DNA of 64,000 bases from Microthyrium microscopicum (lineage: Eukaryota; Ascomycota; Dothideomycetes; Microthyriales; Microthyriaceae): contig MU004241.1 in NCBI GenBank assembly GCA_010405405.1, positions 558,001-622,000 on the forward strand, in the 5' to 3' direction. Of this stretch, positions 33,601-48,599 are shown piece by piece. The notes under the pieces were generated by a model, which did no database searches, was not told where the DNA came from, and saw nothing but the letters and a program-made list of their open reading frames with translations. The position numbers and the translations under genes are program-made. The number at the start of each line of letters is the position of its first letter. Position 1 is the first letter of the stretch.

Positions 33601-36600
33601 ATTTTATTAAAACTAAGTTATAATTATTTCTTTAACTTAAGATAGAGGCTAGCTCTTAAGTTTTACTAGAAGCTCTTATTAAGCCTAATATAAAGCTACC
33701 TTTTAATATTAAGCTTAAGGCATTTTTTAAAACTAGAATAAATACTATTATATTAAGAACTAAAATATAGCCTAATCTTTAAGTATCTAATAAACCTATA
33801 TTTAATTAATTTATAGTATTATTTACTATCTATACTAAGTAGCTAGTAGACTCTAAACGCTATTAACTTAATAGATATATATAGATATATTAAGAAGGTA
33901 ATTAGTTTACTATATAGGAGTAGTAAAATAAGTAATATGCCCTAAAGAGTAAAAAAATACTTAAACTAAAGCTAGGATTTAGATTAGTATATATAAGGAT
34001 TTAATATCTAAAGCTAACCTATCTTACTAAGCTATTAAGATCTAATACTAATTTATCTTGCCTAAAAAACGTTTACTTTATTAACTATAAGGTTATAAAG
34101 CTAGGTTTTAACTTAGAAATTAGGTATTTTAGTATACCTTAGTATCTTACTTATAATAATTAATATTATGCTTTGTTCTAATTATTAGTATATTTCCTAG
34201 GTTAAAAAGGAAGGAAGAACTTATAATAGTCTAAGGATTATATAATAATAAATTATATTTTATCTTTTAATTTATTTTATTACTTTAAATTTAATAGTCT
34301 ATCGCCTAATTAATATAGTACTATTAATTACTTTATAAAATAAGACCTTACTATTAATAGGAGTTCTTTTCGTTTAATTAAATTTATAGAAAAGTAAAAG
34401 CTCTTTATGTTGCCTATACTTAAAGAATTCTCTAAAGAACTTAACTATAGTATTATAATTTAGAGTATTAGCGTTTTTCTTAAAACTATTATAGCTACTA
34501 TTTATAAACTTTCTATAATCTAGAGTATAAATATAGTTGTTTACTACCTTATAAATATATATTTATATATTTATAACTACTAAAGAAGAGTTAGAGTCTA
34601 GAAGTATATATAGCTATACCTTAGGTTATATATTACTATAATTCTAAAATTATTTTAATTCTTTTAGCTTTAAGTTCTAGAGAGATGCTAGTAAAGTTCT
34701 ATTAATAATAGACTCTATTTATTATTAATAAATAGTTAAAGTTAGAATAGAGGTTTATTTACGTATATTCTAAGTTTAGGCTTTTATTTATTTTTATTAG
34801 CGTATATTTTATTAGTAATAATAGACTAATATAAAAAGTAATTTTTATTATTTATCCTTATATATAACTTTATTATACTTTATACTTAGCTAACGTAATC
34901 TTCTAATATATAGATAGCCTTATTTAGCTAGTAATTATATACTTAAGTATTATATAATATTAATAATTATTTCTTACTTTTCTTTATACGTATTATAATT
35001 ATTAAGACTATAGTATAAGTCTTAAAGTTACTTCTCTACGGCTATAGCTAATTAGATATATTTATTTAAGTTTATATTAAGTTATTATATTAGCTTCTTC
35101 TTAGTTATATTTAAATACTTCTTTAAGCTATTTTGCTATCTAGTTATATTATCTTCTAAAAGTCTAACTATAATATAAAGGAGTTATTAAGTAAAGAGGA
35201 TAGTATAAGATTAAAGTTAGAATAGAGAGAATATACTAAAGATTAATAATAAGTATATTATAAAGATTAGGAGTTATAAATTTATTATAATATAGAAAAG
35301 AGAATATAAGAGAAATATACTATAGTAGTACTTAAATAGTTAAAAACGCATTATTACTTAGGACTATATACTACTTATAACTAGATTTACTAGTTCTAAA
35401 GGCTTATATATTAAGCCTATAGATATCTTTACGCTACTAGAAAAAGACTTATAAACTTATATTTAGGTTAGTAGCTATAATTAGGTTATATTTATATATA
35501 AGATATAAAGTAAGTAGTAGTATTTAGTATTAATAGTATAATAAAGTAAATATTCTTTAAGGTTATATAAGATATTTTTAGAAATTTCTAAACTTATTTA
35601 GACTTTCTAGACTTTTTTAAATATACTATTATTTAAAACTTATATACTTTTAAGAAAGGTTACTTTATAGATATATTTATAGCTTAGAACTACTATCTTT
35701 ATATTTCTTATACTATAATATATAGTACTATAGATTTTATCCTTTAGTATAATAAGTTAGCTAATAGTTATAATTATTCTAATACTATAGGATTATAACT
35801 TCTATATTACTATAGTTTTACTTTATAATTTATTATTTAGTATATTTACTATACTTAAATAATAACTAAGTCTAGTATATAAATTCTAAAAAGTAATATC
35901 TATTCTAGATATAATTAAGGCATTCTATACCCTATTATAATAAAGGTCTAAATAGTAAATTATTCCTAGCCCTTTCTAATAACTAGCCTTCTATATATTA
36001 ATATTTTATAAGCTTCTATTATTAACGTAAGATTTCTAGTAATAACTTACTTACTAGTCTTATAATTTAAGAAATTATATATTTATAAAATAAACTATAC
36101 TTACTAAGATAAAGAGGGTTATATAGGTAGTAGTTTAGATATTCTAGCTTGTTTATTATTAGCTCTCTATATTTAAAATTATTAATAGCTATATAGTTTT
36201 ACTTATAAGATTACTATCCTTATCTCTATTAAGTTAAGAAATATTAGTACTAAAAGATATATTATAGTAATAAAGCCTTTAGTTATAATCTTTTACTTCT
36301 AAAAATAAATCTATAGTAATAACTTTAGATTTAGTAACTCTAATAAATTAATAAAAAGGTTAGTAATTATTATTATTATTCTATTTTTATTTAAAAGTAA
36401 AATAAGTAAATTAAGAGTATGCTATAAAGCTTAAAAATTATTTATAGCTACTTATATATAGTTACTACTATATAATAAGTTTGTCTTAAGTAGGTATTAT
36501 TATAAGCTTTAATATAGCTAGTTTACTTATAATTAGTATTAATTAAATAATAAGAAGTAATATAAATAAAATAAAAGTCTAATAGCTATTTTATATAAAG

Positions 36601-39600
36601 TAGACTTATAATAAGATTACGTCTTTTCTTTACTATAGTAGTTAAAAGTCTTAGTATATTATCTAAGACGCTATATTACGTTCTAAATCTTATATTATAT
36701 AATCTATTATAAACCCTATAGCCTTTTATAAACGTAATTCTATTAAGTACTTTATTTATAAAATACTAAAAGTAAGTACCTAAGTATATATAGTCTTTAA
36801 TATTTTCTAAGTTATTTCTACTAAGGTAAATAAGAAGTATATCTACTTAGAGGTAAATAGGAATAATATAAAGAGAAAATATAATATACTTAAATATTTT
36901 AGATTTAATAACTCTAGTTAATATTATATCTCCTTAATAGGAATTAAAGGCTCTTTTATTTTTAATAAATAATAATATTTCGTAATATAGACTAGGTTAT
37001 ACTAATTAATTTATAAAGCATACTAATAGAACTAAATAATAATAATTATTATTTAGTTCTCTACTTAAAGTACTAACCTCTTCTATTTTAATTTCTAGCC
37101 TAAATATAATTAATAATAATAATTTAGACTTTTATTACTTCTAAATTATTATATTAGCTTAGTTTTATAGCTAATTATAATAGTCTAGTTATTCTTTACC
37201 TCTACTTACTATATCTCTTCTTCTTTTACCTTCTATTCTATTTATTTCTTTTTCTTTTCTCTTTTCTCTTTTTATTTTTTATTCTTTTTACTTATAATCT
37301 TTTCCTTCTCCTCTTTCTTCTTATTTACTATTTTAAAGTATAAGTAAAAGAGGTAGTAGTAATAATATTAATATAGTAAATAGTTTTATAGCTAAGGTTT
37401 ATTTTATTTTAGTAAACTCTACTCTTTTCTCTTTAAAAATAATATCTTAACCTTTATACTAACTAATATATATTTAATATAAAAGTATAGTTACTATAGA
37501 TAAGAAAAAATAAGTAGTAAAAAAGAAGATAAGAAGCCTTAAAGCTTAGTAATAATTTTAAGTTTAAAACCTTACGTAACTTTTTTAATAGTTAATTAGA
37601 TTCTTAGATTTTAAGAGTAATAAGGTAATCCCTTCTATTAAATATACCTATAATTTAAGATTCTATTTCTCTTAATTATTACTTCTAATTACTACTTCTC
37701 TTATAACTTATCTTATTATTTACTATATATCTTCTATAAATAAGTATATTTAGAACGTCTAAGGTTATATTAAAAAGCTTTCTAATATAGAGACTAGAAC
37801 CTTTAAAATAAAAAAGTATAGATAAAGAAAATTATTTAAGCTTTTAGAGCTAATATTATTAATTAACTTTAATATAGTAACTATAGGTTTTATATAATAA
37901 CTTTTAGTTTCTACTTAGTAAAGAGTATCTTATATCTTAAACTTTAGGCCTTCTTAGCCTCTTTAGCTACTATCTTAATTTTATTTTTAAGTATAATCTT
38001 CTCTAATAAGTTAGTAACTTTTTCTACCTTAGTCTTCTCTTCTAACTAAGTCTTCTTTATAGCCTTCTTTATAGTCTTCTTTACGTACTTCTTTACTTTC
38101 TTTATATTTTCTAATTTCTTTATATTCTTAGCTTTTAAGTAAGAATATAAGATATAGTAAGCTTACTCCTAATAGAGTAAATAATTACGTAGCTATAACT
38201 CTATATTTGTAGAATAATTAGTCTATACTTAATTATTCTAGAGGATTATAGTTCTTACTCTTAATTTTATTTATATCTTAAGTATTACTTTACTCTTCCT
38301 TAGACTCCTTAAAAATTAGCCTAGGGTACTCTAAGTAGATTTAATTAAAGTATAGTAATACTTACCTAAGTAAATCTTAATAAGAGATATAGAAGGAATA
38401 GGTTGCTATAACTAGAATAAGTATATATTAAAGTATATATCTAAATAAAGCTAATTATAGAGAAGTATAATTATAGTTAACGTATTAAGATTAAATACTA
38501 TTTAAATTTAAATACTATATTAAGTTTCTTAAGGTTTATATATTTATATAAGCCTATTAGGTTTATAGAAGCTTAACTAAGTTTATAGATTATCTTAGTA
38601 TAAAAGATAATATAATATTTATAGTTATTAGTAGTAAATATAATACTAAAATAGATAAAGATATTAGGCGTAAAAATAGAGTTAAATAAGTAAGTTAGGA
38701 ATTAAAACTAGTAATAATTATTATAAGTAAGTCCTAAATTTAGGTAGTAAAGTTACTTAGACTAGTAGTTTATTATTAAGGTTATAAAAGGATATAGCCT
38801 TTCTTATCTAATTAAATAGAACTTAATACCTTAAGTTTAAGCCTTCTTAATCTCTAGTTCCTTATTCTTATCTTTTTTTATCTCTCTCTCTTTTATTACT
38901 TTTTCCTTAGCCTTTAGATATAGATAAAGTAAATAATAGAATTAATCCTAGTAAAGAGAGTAGTTATATAGCTAAATTTTTTTTAGTTTATTTAAGCATA
39001 TTAATAATGCTAGTGTTATAATATAGTATAATTTATTAACCTTTTACTAATAAAGATAATAGATTTACTTATAGAAAAGCTAAAGTTAAAGAACTAAACT
39101 ACTAATTTTTATTTTTAAGAGAGTTCTAATATTATAAATAAATAGAAAGAAGATTAATAAAATATCTTATTAGAACGTTAGCTTAGATTATTAATTACTT
39201 AATAGTATAAATAATATAACTTTATAATTCTTCCTAAGCTTTTTACCTAAGATCTTAATAAGAGCTATAGAAACTAATAGTACTACGTTATTTACTTTAT
39301 AAGTTAATATTACTAGAAAGAAAGAATATAAGTAGAATAGCGTTTATAAATAGATATAGCTAGGTTATATCTTATAAATATATATTAAAAAATATTTAGC
39401 TAAATAAATACTCTATAAGTTATAAGGTATTATTATTTATCCTTATTATTCTTCTATCTCTCTCTAGATTCTTTTAGCTACTAAATATATTTATTAGTTT
39501 AGTTAAGATATTTAGATTTACTATAAAGGCGTATTTTACGTATTAATAGTAATAATATTAACTTTAAGTATATTTTTTAATATTCTATATTATTAATAAT

Positions 39601-42079
39601 TTAATAATAGTACTTTAACCTTTACTATAAACTAAACTAATTATATATAAAGTTATTTATTAAATTTGTTATTTCTAGGCTTTGTCTTAATTATAACTAA
39701 ACTTTCTTTAATATTCTAGTATATATTATTTTTAATATTCTTTAGGTATTTTTATATCTTTTTTATAGATAGAGAAGCTAGGGCTTTCTTAGGTTAGGAT
39801 ACTAGTTTAGTTAACTTAGGCTAGGTTAGTCTTAATTTAAGATATATTTATAAATCCTTAAGTCTTATTAGTTATATTACTTAACTTTTAAAATAAGCCT
39901 TTATAAAACCTATAATATTTAATTAAAGCTTATTAATATTCTATAATAGTATATTAATTAGATTATTATTTAAGCATAATATATTAATTAAGATATACTT
40001 TACTATATTACTTACTTAAAGAACTCTTCTAATACCCTAAGTCTAATTGCTTAGTAATATTAGAATAGATATTATAATTAGATACTTTATCTACTACTAG
40101 TTGCTTCTAGTATTATAGTTGCTATATATTCTAACTAGAACCTAGATATTCTTATTAAAGAGGTATTTACCTACTTTTAATAATATTTAACTACTTATAA
40201 TAGACTTTAGAATATTTTAAAAGAAATAATAAATATTAGCTTTATTACGTAAAGATAAGCTAGTTCTTAAATAGCCTACTTTAATTAAAGATAACTTTTT
40301 ACTTAACATATTAGTTTTATTAAAATAAGGTACTTAAAGATTAAATTTCTTAATTATATATTAAAGCGCTACTATAATTATACTAATAAAAGTAGGATAC
40401 TTTATAATAATTAAGACTTTACCTTATTATAAACCTTATTTCTTTTACTCTCTATTAAGAAAGTACGTTTCTAGGTTAGTATAAACCTTTTTAATAATAT
40501 TTACTATATACTATATCTAAGTATTTATCTTTAGAAACTAAGAAGCTTTTTTAATAAAGAGATTATCCTTAGGCTTAGCTAGTTTCTTAGAGTTAGGCTT
40601 TAAAGATAGGCTACTATTAATTCTTACTAATATATAATAGAGATTATTTTTAGCCTATCCTTTAATTTCCTTTACTTATTTTAATATTAATAAATAAGGT
40701 ACCTTAATAACAAGTCTATAATATATAATCTTAGTAGAGATTTAGTAGACTATATAGTTAGCTAGCCTAATTTATATTTATTTAGCTTAATATAGTTTAC
40801 TTTTATACTAAGTAGTAGAGTTATTAATAATACTTATCCTTAGTTTATTTATTTATACTACTATATATTTATTAAGCTTATCTATAAGCTATATTACTTC
40901 TAGGTTTATTATATTAATAATAATAAGCTCTATTTTATTTAGAGGTAGTATAATATACTTTTAACTAAAAAGCTCTATATTTATTATATAATAAAGTTTA
41001 AATAAGGTATATATACTAGCTAAAGTAGTACTTACTTAAGCTTATTCTCTTATAAGCTATTTCTTTTCTCTTTTATTAGAATACTTATATAATCTTATAT
41101 CTTTTATAATAAGTATAGTAATCTAACTAGAAATAGTATTAAATAATAAAGAAGTAAATAATATATAGTTATTAGTAAAAATTACCTAATCTTTCTTTAA
41201 TTTATCTTTAAGAAACTTCCTAATATCTTTATTAGTATTAGAGAAGTAAATATATTATATATTTACTAAATAAGTAATTAAATTTAATTAGCTTATTATA
41301 GTATTATAATATATCCTAGATTAACCTAATATAGTAGCTTTAGACTATATACTATAATAGTACTTTAGTAGTATATAACTAGATATATAGATTTCTTTAT
41401 TAATATTAAAATAAGTTAAGTTATTTAGTATTTAATATTTATAAAACTTATCTAAAATTAAGACTCTAACTATAAAGTATCTTTAACTACATAGGTATTT
41501 ACCTTTATTTACTACTAATTCTATATTAGTATAGAAATAATTCTTAGGTTCTAAAGTTTTATAATATCTAGTTTTCTATTCTTCTAACTACGCTTATAAA
41601 AGTCTTATAATTAGTTACAAGACCTAGGATATATATAAACCTAATATTATTAGTATAATAATACTAGTCTACTTAAGTATTCTAAAATTAGTTTTAATAT
41701 TAGTAAAAAGTCTATATATATAAGAGACTTTATTTAAGAATATAAACTTAGGTTTTATGCTTAAATAGTTAATATAGAGGATAAATACCTAATTAGGCTT
41801 ACTTTTATATTTTAAGGTATTAATTGCTTTTTTCTATTTATCTAACTAAACTAAAATTATAAATATAATTATTTATATATAGTTTATACTAATAATAAGA
41901 GTACTATACTAGTAGTTATTTAGATTAACGTAAGTTATAGTAAATTTTAATTATACTAATAATTTCTTAAAATAATAGTATATTATAAGTTAGTTAAGAC
42001 TTCTTAACTATATATAAAGACTTTTCTCTTTATCCTTAGGGCCCTAATAACTAGGAACCTAAACGTCTAATAAATATTC
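33601..42079. other. Unassigned mutated DNA, probably several dead elements
   Basis: About 8.5 kb in which I could not name any element. The part above about 40.3 kb can be followed on the minus strand as a long frame interrupted mainly at former Gln codons and may be the continuation of the P-loop gene at 42.08-44.65 kb. The stretch 37.2-37.3 kb is a pyrimidine-rich low-complexity tract (CTTTTTCTTTTCTCTT and similar). Confidence 0.35.
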
Positions 42080-43389
42080 CTTAAGAAACTTAGGTTTCTT
42101 TTTTCTTATAAGGCGCTACTCTTTTATATATATTACTATACTTTTAATCTATTAACTATTTATCTAAATAATAACTAGTATCTAGATAGTCTTTCCTAAG
42201 CCTAAAATATTTATAATATAGAAACTTTACGTAAGGATAATATACTTATATATAATTATTACTTTAATAGCTTAATAAATTTAAACGTTAACTTTAAATC
42301 TAAGAATAATAAAGTCTAATATATTACTCTTATCTTTATAATTAAAGAATATATATATCTCTCTCTAGTTTTTAAGTATTAAGTACTTATAAGTTTTATT
42401 TTATAGTAATCTTATATAGAAGCTTATAATAAAGAAAACTTTTAAATTCTTATCTTTAACTATTCTAGACTTTTTACGTTTTATATATATATTACGAAAT
42501 AGTTTAGCTTATAAAGCTTTAATATATAGAGCTTTACTTATTATAAAAGACTTAAGTATAATAGATCTATATTTAGTATAGTTAAAGTAGTTAATAAGGA
42601 AACTAGTTTATTCTTAAATATATTTATTTTTAAAAGTCTTTAGTATATAAAAGCTAATAATATTAAGTATTAGTTTATATATATTAAATAAATAAGGTTT
42701 AATCTATTTCTTATAAGCTTACTATATATTAATTCTTACGTTACTATTCTTACTATTATAATTATATTATTACTTATTCTTATAAAGTTATAACTCCTAA
42801 AAATATTTTACTTTTATACTACGTAATATATTTACTTTGTTTTATAAAGAAGATAGTAAGTCTAATAACTAAGGTTTAGATAGTATAGTAATCTTTTCTA
42901 TAGTTAAATTAATTACTTTAGTAGCTATAAAGTTATCTAATATAGTAATATCTTTCTTAGTTAAGTTTTTAGTATTTATAGAAACGTTTATTATAAGTAG
43001 TAATAATTCTAAGTTATTAATAATAAAATTAATAACGTTCTTAGCGCTAGTAAAATTAATAATACGTTTAGAGGAACTTAAAAGTTTAGTATAGTTAAAA
43101 AAAGATAGCTTATTTTAAAAAGATAGCGTAGTTAAAAAAGCTAGTATACTTAGAAAGCTATAACGTTTTTTTAAGTAATTAAGAAGAAGTTTAGCTATTA
43201 TTAGATAACTTAATTTTTATAAAGTAAAGAATAATATAATATAATCTAGAGTAGTAGAATTAGGTTTTTATAAATAACGTATTTTAGATAGATAATTAAT
43301 ATCTATAGAAATTAGTACTTATACTTTACTATCTTCTATCTATATATTACTAATAAGAGGCTTAAGGCTTTAAGGCTACGTAAATCTAT

Positions 43390-44092
43390 TACTATCTAAA
43401 GGTAGTACTTAATTTTATTATACGCTCTCTATCTTTAGCTTAATAACGCGCTCTTTAAGTCCTTAAAAAGATATAGTAGTAGTATCTATAGGTTTAGTAC
43501 TATCTAGAAATAATACTTAATCTTATTATATACTCTCTATCTCTAGCTTAATGATATACTCTTTAAGTCCTTAAAAAAATATAGTAGTAGTATCTATAGG
43601 TCTAGCGTTATCTAGAAGCGGTACTTAATCTTATTATATACCCTCTATCTCTAGCTTAATAACGCGTTCTTTAAGTCCTTAAAAAGATATAATAGTAGTA
43701 TTTATAGGTTTAGCGCTATTTAGAAGTAGTACTTAATCTTATTATATGCTCCTTATTTCTAACTTAATAATAGGCTTTTTAAGTTCTTAAGAAAATATAG
43801 TAATAGTATCTATAAGTCTAGCGCTATCTAGAAGTAGTACTTAATTTTATTATATACTCTCTATCTCTAGCTTAATAATACGCTCTTTAAGTCCTTAAGA
43901 AGATATAGTAGTAGTATTTATAGGTCTAGCGCTATCTAAAAGTAATACTTAATCTTATTATATACTCTTTATCTTTAACTTAATAATATGTTTTTTAAGT
44001 CCTTAAAAAAATATAGTAATAGTATCTATAGGTTTAGCGCTATTTAAAAGTAATACTTAATCTTATTATATACTCTCTATCTCTATATTAGT
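43390..44092 (-). repeat. 108-bp tandem repeat, about 6.5 units
   Basis: The junction word TCCTTAA recurs at 43461, 43569, 43677, 43785, 43893 and 44001, exactly 108 bp apart each time. 108 bp is 36 codons. The minus-strand reading (QGLKERIIKLEIESI...VLLLDSARPI) is helix-prone with alternating charges, like a coiled-coil or solenoid repeat. Exact spacing after heavy mutation means there were no indels since the array was formed. Confidence 0.93.
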
Positions 44093-44483
44093 AATAGTAT
44101 TCTAAAGCTATAATATTTAGACTAGTAAGTTTAGAAAAGTATAATATTCCTAGCTACTATTCTTATTAATTACTTCTAAGATTAGAGTTAATTTTGCCTT
44201 TATCTCTTTACGTTTAGACTTACTTCTATTTTTCTTACTAAATAAGCTTATTTATACTAAAGTCTATTATTCTTTATAATTATAAGAACTAAATTCGTTC
44301 TTAAATTTCTTTCTATTTATAGATACTAAAAGATTATAGCTATTATTAATTCCTTCTATATTATCCTTATTATTATTATACTTCTACTTTATTCTACTAG
44401 GTAGTACTAATAAAAATTCTAAGTCTTCTTCTTTAGAATTATTTAAATTACTATTTAACTCTATTTTAGAATCCTTAATTAAG

Positions 44484-44610
44484 CTATCTTTAGAATCCTT
44501 ATCTAAGCTATCTTTATTATCTTTAGTAACCTTACTATCTTTATTATTTTTAATAACTTTACTATCTTTATTATCTTTAATAACCTTACTATCTTTATTA
44601 AATTAGTTAA
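44484..44610 (-). repeat. 27-bp (9-codon) repeat, charged linker
   Basis: CTATCTTTA recurs at 44484, 44508, 44535, 44562 and 44589 (steps 24, 27, 27, 27). On the minus strand it codes DNKDSKVIK-type units, a highly charged disordered linker in the P-loop gene. Confidence 0.8.
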
Positions 44611-45266
44611 AAATAAAATCTTTATATATATTATGTTTATATATTAATAGTTTAGTAGTAGAGGTAAGTTAAGTAGTTAACTAAGGATTTATATAAGGTT
44701 AAGTATAAGGTTTCTTATTACGTTTATTTTAGGGTAAAGGAGAAGAGCTTAAAGTAGAAGTAACTAAAGCTTTACGCTTTTATTTACTAGTATAAGTTTT
44801 CTTTAAGAGAGATTTAATCTAAGTAACCTTAAAAGTAATCTTTTTTAGCCTATAAGGATTATTATAGGTAACTTTAGTAAAATTATATATATTTAAACTT
44901 ATTAAAATAGTTTAATTATTTTATACTTAATCTATACTATAAATTATATCTAAACTTTTAGATAAGTTTAACTTTAGGCTTATTATATCTTTAAAGTACT
45001 CTATATTAATCTTAACTATATATTTATAGATATCTATATTTATCTTAAATAAGTTAAAGGAGCTTAGTTTATATATATCTTTTAAGTCTAGTATAACCTA
45101 TTTTTATAAGAAGTCCTTAGTAAATATTAATATAATTATATTAAGGTCTTTATTGTCCTAAGTATTAATTTCCTAAAAGGTAAATAAGAACTATTAAGTT
45201 TTATAGTATTTCTTTAAAGTAGGCTTTTTCTTTTTTAATTATATATGTATAAAAAAGTCTAGCAAA

Positions 45267-45420
45267 GCTAAAAAAGGTAGCTAAGTAAATCTAAGTAGTA
45301 TATAGCTATTACTAAAAGTATATATATAAGATTAAAGAGAGTTTAATAGAGCTAAAAAAGGTAGTTAGGTAAATCTAAGTAGTATATAGTTATTATTAGA
45401 AGTATATATATAAGATTAGT
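45267..45420. repeat. 84-bp tandem duplication
   Basis: Two nearly identical units beginning GCTAAAAAAGGTAG at 45267 and 45351; the second ends after about 70 bp. The period is a multiple of three. It lies between the two large divergent dead genes. Confidence 0.8.
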
Positions 45421-48400
45421 TATATTATAGCGTATTACTATAATAACTTCTTAAGGTACCTTAAAAAAAGTTATTATTACCTTTATTAGTATAGCTTAGT
45501 ACTATATTCCTACTAATATTAAATTACTATAGAGTTTAATATAAGCTATAGCTATTAGGACCTAGCTAAGATAGAATTATACCTCTAAATCTAAATATTA
45601 TAAAGTTATACTAAGTTAGGTTACGCTATATAGATAGTAGAAGTTATATTTTATAATAGCTAGGTTACTACTATAGTTAATAATAGATATTACTATTCTA
45701 AAAGCTTAATAGTAATATTATATAGCCTTAGTATCTATATTAGTTAAATAAAGAATAAAATGTAGCTAAACTTAAGCTATTACTTTATAGTTATAGTACG
45801 TTTAGTAATACGCTATTAATAGGGTTTAGATAGTAAGTATAATTTCCTTATAGTCTATTTATAGTTCTATAAGGCTAATTAGGAAGCTAGGAATAATATA
45901 GCTAATATCTTTTAAAAGTAGAATTACTATATATATCTTTATTATTAAATATTATAAATACTTAAGTTATTTATAGAATAATTAGAATTATATTTAGCTT
46001 TAAAGCAAAACGATTATATAGATTATAGGGCTACTTTTGCTACTTACGTCGTTCTTAATAAGCTTATTTATTACTAATAAGGTATTATGTATATAGAAGT
46101 ATAATTTAGTCTAAAGCTTTATAAGAGAGGATATTAAATACTAATAAGATAATAGCTTAAAAGAATTGCAAATTATATTTAATAACTTTAATATATTTAA
46201 GATTATAGCTAATAGTATTAGTAAGCTATTTAATCGTACTAAATTAGTTAAGAATATTCTTTTTTATAATAAAGATAATATTAAGGACTATTTTATTAGT
46301 ATAATAGCCTAATTCTATATAAAGATTTACCTTAGTTACGTTATTCTTAACTCTAACTATCTACTTAGCTTACTTATAATCTCTTTAATTATACTTAGAG
46401 TTTATTCTATAAATTATCTTTATTATATTATTTATAAAGTTTAGTATAGATTTATTAATAGAGTTAATAGCGCTAAAAAAGGAAGATTTATTAGATATAG
46501 TAAATTAATAATAGATTAAAAGTAAAGAGTATTTAATAAGGATATATTAAAGCTAGTAAGTTAAGTTAGCTAAAATATTTATTTAGTACCTCTAAGTAGT
46601 ATTATACTATACCTTTAAAGTTAACTATTATAAAATATTATATCTATAAGCTATTATTAGCTAAAAGTAAGGTTTATACTAAAGAAGAGCTAGTTCTAAA
46701 GGTCTATATATAAAATACTAAAACCTTTTAAAATAAGAGTACTAAGAAAATAGCTTATCTAATATTATAATTAATTTATAAGAAGAAATTATACCTAGAG
46801 GCTTTATTAAAAGAATAGTTAGGTATATAAAAGCTTTAAGCTATAGAATTAAAGATACTAATTTATATTTCTAACTTAAGAGAAAGGATTTAATACCTAT
46901 AGAGCTAAACTAAAGTAATTATTAAGTATATAAAACACTAATAGCTAAAGAATAAATAAATTAAAAGAACTTATTTAATCTAATAATTATAAAGGAGTAA
47001 TAAGGTAGAGATATAATAATAAGAAAGGAAGTATTAAAAGCCTAAAAAAAGGATATTTTAAAGTAGTAAAGTAGAGCTTAGCTAATATAAGCTTAAACTT
47101 AAAAGGAAGTCTTAGCCTATATAAGGTTAGCTAAGTTCCTAACTTAGTAGTTATAATATAAGGTTTAGTAGTAATTATAATAGAATAGGAAACTATAATT
47201 AACGTTTATATCTATACTTAATATTTAAGAAGAAAGAAGTAGTTTCTCTTAATCTTAAGAGCTATATAGTTATTACGTATAAGCTCTAGTAAGGTTTCTA
47301 CTTATTTAACTAAAAGATTCTATACTAAAAGAAGGAATATTTCTATTTTCTTACTACTAAATCTTTTTTACTACTATTCTCTTACTACTATTCTATAATT
47401 ACTAAATTAAATAAGTTCTTCTAAATCTATTTTATACTTAGTTATTATATATAGAATAGCGTAGCTTTATAATAACTTTACTAATAGATAAACTTTTAGT
47501 TATATTTCTAGTAAAAAAAGTAATTCCTTACTTTATTCTTATAACCTCTTTCTTACTACTACTTCTCTCTCTTACTACTCTTTATAATTATAAAAATTAA
47601 ATAAGTCCTCTTAAATAATTTCTTAAGTTTATCTTTTTATAGATAGTATAGCTTAGTAACCTAAAGTTTAGGCTAAATAGCTAATTTTTAATAGTTACGT
47701 TTTTAGGCTTTAGTATAGTAAGTAAGTTATTACTTTTATTATTATTATTTATTTTTTCTTCTTAATACTTTTCCTTTCTTAAAAAAAATACTATCTAAAT
47801 TCTTTATATCTTCTATTTCTTTCTTAGCTCTTACTCTACTTATTATAAGCATAGCTACTTATAATGCTTTATATACTTAGTAATTAATATATAATTATAA
47901 TAGCTAAATCTATAACTAAGATATAAGTAAAGATAAAATTTCTACTAAGATCTTTAGCTATTTAGTTATTATAATTCTAAAACTTCTTCCTAATTAGTAT
48001 AAAACTTATACTCTTTATAAGAATAATAAGCTAAATAATTCTAAGGCTATTAAAATATAAGTTTAAAGAAATTTATTCTTTTATTCCTAGCTAATTACTT
48101 ATATAAACTAAATTCTATAGCTATTTCTACCTATCTAGCTAAAGAAGATCCTTTACCTATATTTTTAAACTTAAGTAAATAAAATCCTAAAACTAAAGAT
48201 AAAGGTAAAGTAAAAGTCTAAAATAGTTTAGAAGCCTTTAAATATATCTTTATATTAACGCCTTAAATAAATTCTAAGAATCTTTAATATACTATCTATA
48301 ATTTTATAGTAAATCTATTTAATAGTAAGCCTCTAATCTAGTAAATTTATAGCTTACGAGTATGTTTAGGTAAGCCTTATCTAGAAAATATACTAAAGAA

Positions 48401-48599
48401 AAGTCTAAAAGTAGCTCTTAGTAAAGATAATCTAGTTAATAAAGTAAATTAATACTTAAGTAATAATATTAATAATAAAGTTAATTAAGATAATACTACT
48501 AATAAGCCTAAATATATACGTAGATTAAAAAAGAAGTATTAATAAGCTATAGTTTCTAATATTAAAGCATAATTCTCTATAATAAAGAATAATAAATAG
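45421..48599. other. Stretch between the divergent dead helicase genes
   Basis: No domain was recognised. From about 46140 to 48600 plus-strand frames broken at former Gln codons can be followed in pieces (Ser/Tyr/Leu-rich), so the 5' part of the helicase gene, or another gene, may start here. About 45420-46140 shows no coding signal on either strand and could have held the shared promoter region. Confidence 0.35.

Larger units (their letters stand above)
42080..44650 (-). pseudogene. Large decayed gene with P-loop (SNF2-like?) and 36-residue repeats
   Basis: Read on the minus strand from about 44650 downward, a long frame is broken almost only at former Gln/Trp codons. In order: a charged low-complexity linker with a 9-residue repeat (DNKDSKVIK-type, about 44484-44610); a Lys/Ser-rich stretch; six and a half 36-residue repeats with the core QGLKERIIKLEIESI (43390-44092); about 450 residues of unassigned sequence; then ILGLGKTIQILVII at about 42150-42250. 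GLGKTIQ is the Walker A motif typical of SNF2-type helicases (usually DxGLGKTIQ). I could not place motifs II-VI with confidence, so SNF2 is a tentative label. Start and end are unknown. The gene appears to diverge from the helicase gene on the plus strand at about 48.6 kb. Confidence 0.42.

Noticed and set aside
41000-42080. Full set of SNF2 helicase motifs downstream of the GLGKTIQ P-loop
   Set aside because: The frame can be followed in part, but motifs II-VI could not be placed, so only a P-loop protein is claimed.
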